Below are positions 60,884-64,000 of a stretch of 64,000 nt of DNA, one piece after another. The stretch covers positions 1 to 64,000 of the forward strand of contig NZ_JACOOQ010000005.1 of NCBI RefSeq assembly GCF_014287815.1, given 5' to 3'. A program made the translations under genes and the position numbers. Under the pieces are notes generated by a model. It worked only from the letters and a program-made list of their open reading frames with translations. It searched no databases and was not told where the DNA came from. The first letter of the stretch is position 1, and each line of letters begins with the position of its first letter. The DNA comes from Clostridium lentum. GTDB taxonomy: Bacteria > Bacillota > Clostridia > Clostridiales > Clostridiaceae.

Positions 60884-62787
60884 TATCTAAAGCTTTTAAA
60901 TGAAGCATCTGAAGGCATTCTCCAGTCTCCTCTTGGGCTAAGAGAGATAGAACCAACCTTTGGACCATCTGGAAGGGCACTTCTCTTAAATTGTTGAGTA
61001 AAGAATCTGTAAATAAACTTATCTAGCCATTTGGCAATTTCTTCTGGAGAGTAATCATCCTTAAAGGCCACTTCTGCTAAGAATTGAATTCTTTCTTTTG
61101 AAGAACCATGTTTAATAAAATGATATAGGAAGAAATCATGTAATTCATAAGGTCCTACTATATCTTCAGTCTTTTGAACAATGTCTCCATCCTTTCCTTT
61201 TGGAAGAAGTTCAGGGCTCACAGGAGTATCTAATATATCTAAAAGAGTTTCTTTAACTTCTTCAGTAGATTCCTTTTCTGCCACATATTTTACAAGATAT
61301 CTTACTAAAGTCTTAGGAATTGACGGATTTACTGAATACATGCTCATATGATCTCCATTATAAGTACACCATCCAAGGGCAAGTTCAGATAAATCACCAG
61401 TACCTATTAATAATCCGCCTTCCTTGTTGGCAAGATCCATAAGTATTTGAGTTCTTTCTCTAGCTTGAACATTTTCATAAGTAACATCATGAATATCTTT
61501 ATCATGACCAATGTCTTCAAAATGTTGCAGAGCAGCTTTTACTATATTAATTTCTCTTAAATCACAGTTTAATTCTCTGCAAAGAGTTAAGGCATTGTTA
61601 TAAGTTCTATCTGTAGTACCAAAGCCTGGCATTGTAATGGTAATTATGTTTTCATGGTTTATTCCAAGCATATCAAATGTTTTCACTATTACAAGAAGAG
61701 CTAAAGTTGAATCAAGACCTCCTGAAATACCAATGACAGCTTTCTTTAAATTAGTGTGTTCAAGACGTTTTGCTAAAGCTGAACATTGTATATTGAATAT
61801 TTCCTTACATCTTTCATCTCTTGCAAGAGGATTTGAAGGAACAAAAGGATGTTTATCCACATATCTGTCAAAGTTAGTAATCTTAGTGTTTTTAAAGGAA
61901 AAATCTATAGTTTTTATATTAAAAGGTAAAAGCTTGTTCATATCTCTAAAGCTTAGATTTTTTAGCCTTTCAGAATTTAATTTAAATAAATCAATAGATG
62001 TTGTAATAACTTCATTATTTCTTTGGAATCTTTCATTTTCTTTTATTATTGAGCCGTTTTCAGCAACTATTAAATGACCACTAAATAGTAAATCAGTAGT
62101 AGATTCATGAACTCCAGATGATGAGTATACATAAGCTCCAAGGCATCTAGCACTTTGATTTTCAATAAGTGATAATCTATAATCTTTTTTACTTACCAGT
62201 TCATTAGAAGCTGAAGGGTTACCAATAATATTAGCACCAGCTATTGAAAGGTATGAACTAGGTGGAATTGTTACCCATAAATCCTCGCAAACTTCCACAC
62301 CAAATCTTGCTTCGCCAGCTGTAAATATTAAGTTTGTTCCAAAAGGAATATTATCTTGGAAAGGTAATGATGTGGTTTCATCAATTACGTTAACACCTTC
62401 AGTAAACCATCTTTTTTCATAAAATTCACTATAGTTAGGTATATATGATTTTGGAACAATCCCCAATATTTTACCGTTAAATATCATATAAGCACAGTTA
62501 TATAATATATTATTATGTAAATGAGGTGCTCCTATGGTTATAAGCATATCTTTGTAAAGAGAGTGTTCAACTATATTTTTGATACCGTTTATAGAGGCAT
62601 TTAATAAAGCAGAGTTTAAAAATAAGTCACCACATGTATAAGAAGTTACAGCAAGTTCAGGGAATACTAAGTACTTAACTTCTTTATCATAAGCTTCATC
62701 AATACATAAATTTATATTTTCTACATTAAAATCAACATCTGCAACTTTGGTTACAGGACATGCAGACCCTACTTTTATAAAATTCAT
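60883..62787 (-). CDS. nadE: Glutamine-dependent NAD+ synthetase
   Basis: 634 residues, bifunctional. N-terminal nitrilase-type amidase (about 1-290): Glu in VFPELAVTSYTCGD, Lys in GIVPKSYIPNYSEFYEKRWF, Cys nucleophile in GVEVCEDLWV. C-terminal synthetase (about 320-634): PP-loop AVIGISGGLDSTLALLVI (about 345-362), GTGDLSELALGWCTYNGDHM. Makes NAD+ from deamido-NAD+, ATP and glutamine. RBS CGGAGATGAT. Single gene. Confidence 0.96.
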   Translation of the reverse strand: MNFIKVGSACPVTKVADVDFNVENINLCIDEAYDKEVKYLVFPELAVTSYTCGDLFLNSALLNASINGIKNIVEHSLYKDMLITIGAPHLHNNILYNCAYMIFNGKILGIVPKSYIPNYSEFYEKRWFTEGVNVIDETTSLPFQDNIPFGTNLIFTAGEARFGVEVCEDLWVTIPPSSYLSIAGANIIGNPSASNELVSKKDYRLSLIENQSARCLGAYVYSSSGVHESTTDLLFSGHLIVAENGSIIKENERFQRNNEVITTSIDLFKLNSERLKNLSFRDMNKLLPFNIKTIDFSFKNTKITNFDRYVDKHPFVPSNPLARDERCKEIFNIQCSALAKRLEHTNLKKAVIGISGGLDSTLALLVIVKTFDMLGINHENIITITMPGFGTTDRTYNNALTLCRELNCDLREINIVKAALQHFEDIGHDKDIHDVTYENVQARERTQILMDLANKEGGLLIGTGDLSELALGWCTYNGDHMSMYSVNPSIPKTLVRYLVKYVAEKESTEEVKETLLDILDTPVSPELLPKGKDGDIVQKTEDIVGPYELHDFFLYHFIKHGSSKERIQFLAEVAFKDDYSPEEIAKWLDKFIYRFFTQQFKRSALPDGPKVGSISLSPRGDWRMPSDASFKSFR

Positions 62788-63218
62788 AATATCATCTCCG
62801 TTATTTTAAATTTTAAATAAATTAAGTGATTCAATTTCTCCATAAGAGTCTGTCTCTTATCTTTAGTATTATATTATATAACTAATAAAATACATAAGCG
62901 GAGGTTTGTTTCATATATAATGATAAAAGGAAAACCTTAGAAAATCAATGATTTATATTGTGTAATGTGGTTAAAATACAAGATAAAATGCCAAAGTAAG
63001 GAATATAAATAAAAAGTATATAGGAATATTAAAAGAGTTAATAAAAAACTTATTTAATAATAAAAAATATCTTGATAAGTGTTAAATAGTATGATAATAT
63101 AAGAATATACCAGTTAATGGTAAAGATAATATACTATTTTATACCAATATGATATATAATTTAATATAACAAAAGATAAATATAAGAATGGATTAATGGT
63201 TGAAAGGGGGAATAATTA
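62788..63218. other. AT-rich intergenic region
   Basis: 431 bases between divergent nadE and nfeD. ATAAGAG-TCTGT-CTCTTAT (62842-62860) is a short perfect hairpin. The rest is AT-rich without a credible ORF or RNA; promoters of both genes should lie here, and AAAGGGGG precedes the nfeD GTG. Confidence 0.5.
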
Positions 63219-63647
63219 GTGTTTGAAATAATAATTTGGTTATTAATTGCATTTTTAGTTGTAGTAATAGATATAGTAACTAGCAGCTTTATATTTATGT
63301 GGTTTTCCATTGGGGCAATTGTAGCAATAATTTTATCATTACTAGGACTAGCAATAAAAATACAAATACTTGCATTTTTGATTATAGGAATTGCTATGGT
63401 GTGTGTAGGATACCCATGGGTAAAGAAAAAATTTAAAGTTGAAAAGAATCATATACCATTGATGGAACAAACTTATATTGGAAAAATAATGATAGCAGAA
63501 AAAGATATTGATGAAAAAAGTGAGATAAAGGTAAGCGGTATATATTGGACAGTTATCAATAAAGGATCTAAGATCAATAAAGGTGATAAATTTGTAATTA
63601 CAGGTATTGAAGGGAATAAATTAACTGTAAAATTAAAGGAGGATTAA
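63219..63647 (+). CDS. NfeD family membrane protein
   Basis: 142 residues from a GTG start. Two to three membrane helices in the first 70 residues (IIIWLLIAFLVVVIDIVTSS, IGAIVAIILSLLGLAIKIQI), then a C-terminal OB-fold (about 85-142, YIGKIMIAEKDIDEKSEIKV, GDKFVITGIEGNKLTVK). Short-type NfeD, the usual partner of SPFH/flotillin-like proteins; the SPFH gene begins one base after its stop. Thought to act in membrane microdomain or protein quality control. Confidence 0.93.
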   Translation: MFEIIIWLLIAFLVVVIDIVTSSFIFMWFSIGAIVAIILSLLGLAIKIQILAFLIIGIAMVCVGYPWVKKKFKVEKNHIPLMEQTYIGKIMIAEKDIDEKSEIKVSGIYWTVINKGSKINKGDKFVITGIEGNKLTVKLKED

Positions 63648-63648
63648 T

Positions 63649-64000
63649 ATGGGATTAATAGTTTTAGTAATAGTACTTGCGATAGTATTGTTTGTAGTAT
63701 TATCATCAGTAAAAGTAGTAAACACAGGATATTTGTATGTGGTAGAAAGATTAGGGCAGTTCAGTAGGATACTTGAACCAGGTTGGCATTTCATCATTCC
63801 AGGTATTGATTTTGTTAGAAAGAAAGTTTCAACTAAACAACAAATTTTAGATGTACCACCACAATCAGTAATTACTAAGGATAATGTTAAGATTTCAGTT
63901 GATAATGTTATTTTCTATAAAATGCTTAATGCAAAGGATGCAGTTTATAATATTGAAGACTATAAATCAGGTATTGTTTATTCAGCAACAACTAATATAA
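63649..64000 (+). CDS. SPFH/band 7 (stomatin-like) protein, 5' part
   Basis: 117 residues seen; runs off the right edge. ATG at 63649 with AAAGGAGGA upstream. N-terminal membrane helix (about 2-22), then the SPFH domain: TGYLYVVERLGQFSRILEPG, WHFIIPGIDFVRKKVSTKQQ and DNVKISVDNVIFYKM. Forms an operon with nfeD, the common pairing. Confidence 0.95.
   Translation, partial: MGLIVLVIVLAIVLFVVLSSVKVVNTGYLYVVERLGQFSRILEPGWHFIIPGIDFVRKKVSTKQQILDVPPQSVITKDNVKISVDNVIFYKMLNAKDAVYNIEDYKSGIVYSATTNI

Noticed and set aside
62849..62860. CTGTCTCTTAT resembling a Tn5/adapter mosaic end
   Set aside because: Only 11 bases match and the rest of the 19-base end is absent; it is half of a local hairpin, so chance is likely.
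1..64000. CRISPR array, tRNA or rRNA genes, prophage or defence island
   Set aside because: No regularly spaced repeats, no cloverleaf or rRNA signature and no phage structural genes were seen by eye.

Overview
The window is low-G+C, gene-dense DNA with strong purine-rich ribosome-binding sites (GGAGG/GAGGTG), ATG/GTG/TTG starts and many hairpin-plus-T terminators. Gene content points to an anaerobic, saccharolytic Clostridium (sensu stricto, cluster I): a pyruvate formate-lyase activase, FeoAB with a Fur box, a glycine riboswitch on an AGCS symporter, a thioredoxin reductase that appears NADPH-independent, and several LacI-controlled sugar genes. Species cannot be fixed from sequence reading alone.

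Layout. 0-0.7 kb: 5' part of an IS1182-type transposase running off the left edge. 0.8-5.2 kb: housekeeping genes (lemA-TPM pair, aat, bcp, PHP phosphoesterase, polysaccharide deacetylase). 5.5-17.3 kb: galactoside utilisation block with LacI regulator, alpha/beta hydrolase, GH36 alpha-galactosidase, GPH symporter, GH42 beta-galactosidase, a second LacI regulator (GalR-like), galactokinase, then an orphan MsmX/UgpC-type sugar ABC ATPase. Candidate LacI operators, cre-like sites and an unusual set of 10-bp-phased repeats lie in its promoters. 17.3-22.7 kb: PucR-type regulator, a decayed malR-like LacI pseudogene, malQ and glycogen/maltodextrin phosphorylase. 22.9-29.3 kb: potassium channel, D-2-hydroxyacid dehydrogenase, leuA, tandem glycine riboswitch with AGCS symporter, membrane-anchored glucosaminidase. 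29.3-34.0 kb (minus strand): XRE-cupin regulator, potABCD polyamine transporter and acylphosphatase. 34.4-44 kb: pflA, an exonuclease, arginase, an LCP-family gene broken by one nonsense codon, a site-2-protease-like protein without its metal ligands, an ArgS paralogue without catalytic motifs, an AI-2E-type permease, and feoAB. 44-57.4 kb: mostly conserved clostridial genes of general or unknown role, including a PEPCK/HPr-kinase-like ATPase, Lrp, gamma-carbonic anhydrase, CvfB, two membrane-anchored nuclease-fold proteins, a degenerate NUDIX protein, YaaR and an ABC exporter. 57.4-64 kb: trxA-trxB behind a CsoR/CstR-like operator, a large HEAT/HIRAN-like protein, glutamine-dependent NAD synthetase, and nfeD plus the start of an SPFH protein at the right edge.

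How it fits together. The 5.5-22.7 kb part imports and splits alpha- and beta-galactosides, phosphorylates galactose and processes maltodextrins and glycogen. The pot operon imports polyamines under a local sensor. trxAB probably takes electrons from ferredoxin rather than NADPH. Most striking overall are the trx operator, the run of apparent pseudoenzymes (S2P, ArgS-like, NUDIX) and two freshly or progressively broken genes (LCP, malR). No tRNA, rRNA, CRISPR array or prophage was recognised.
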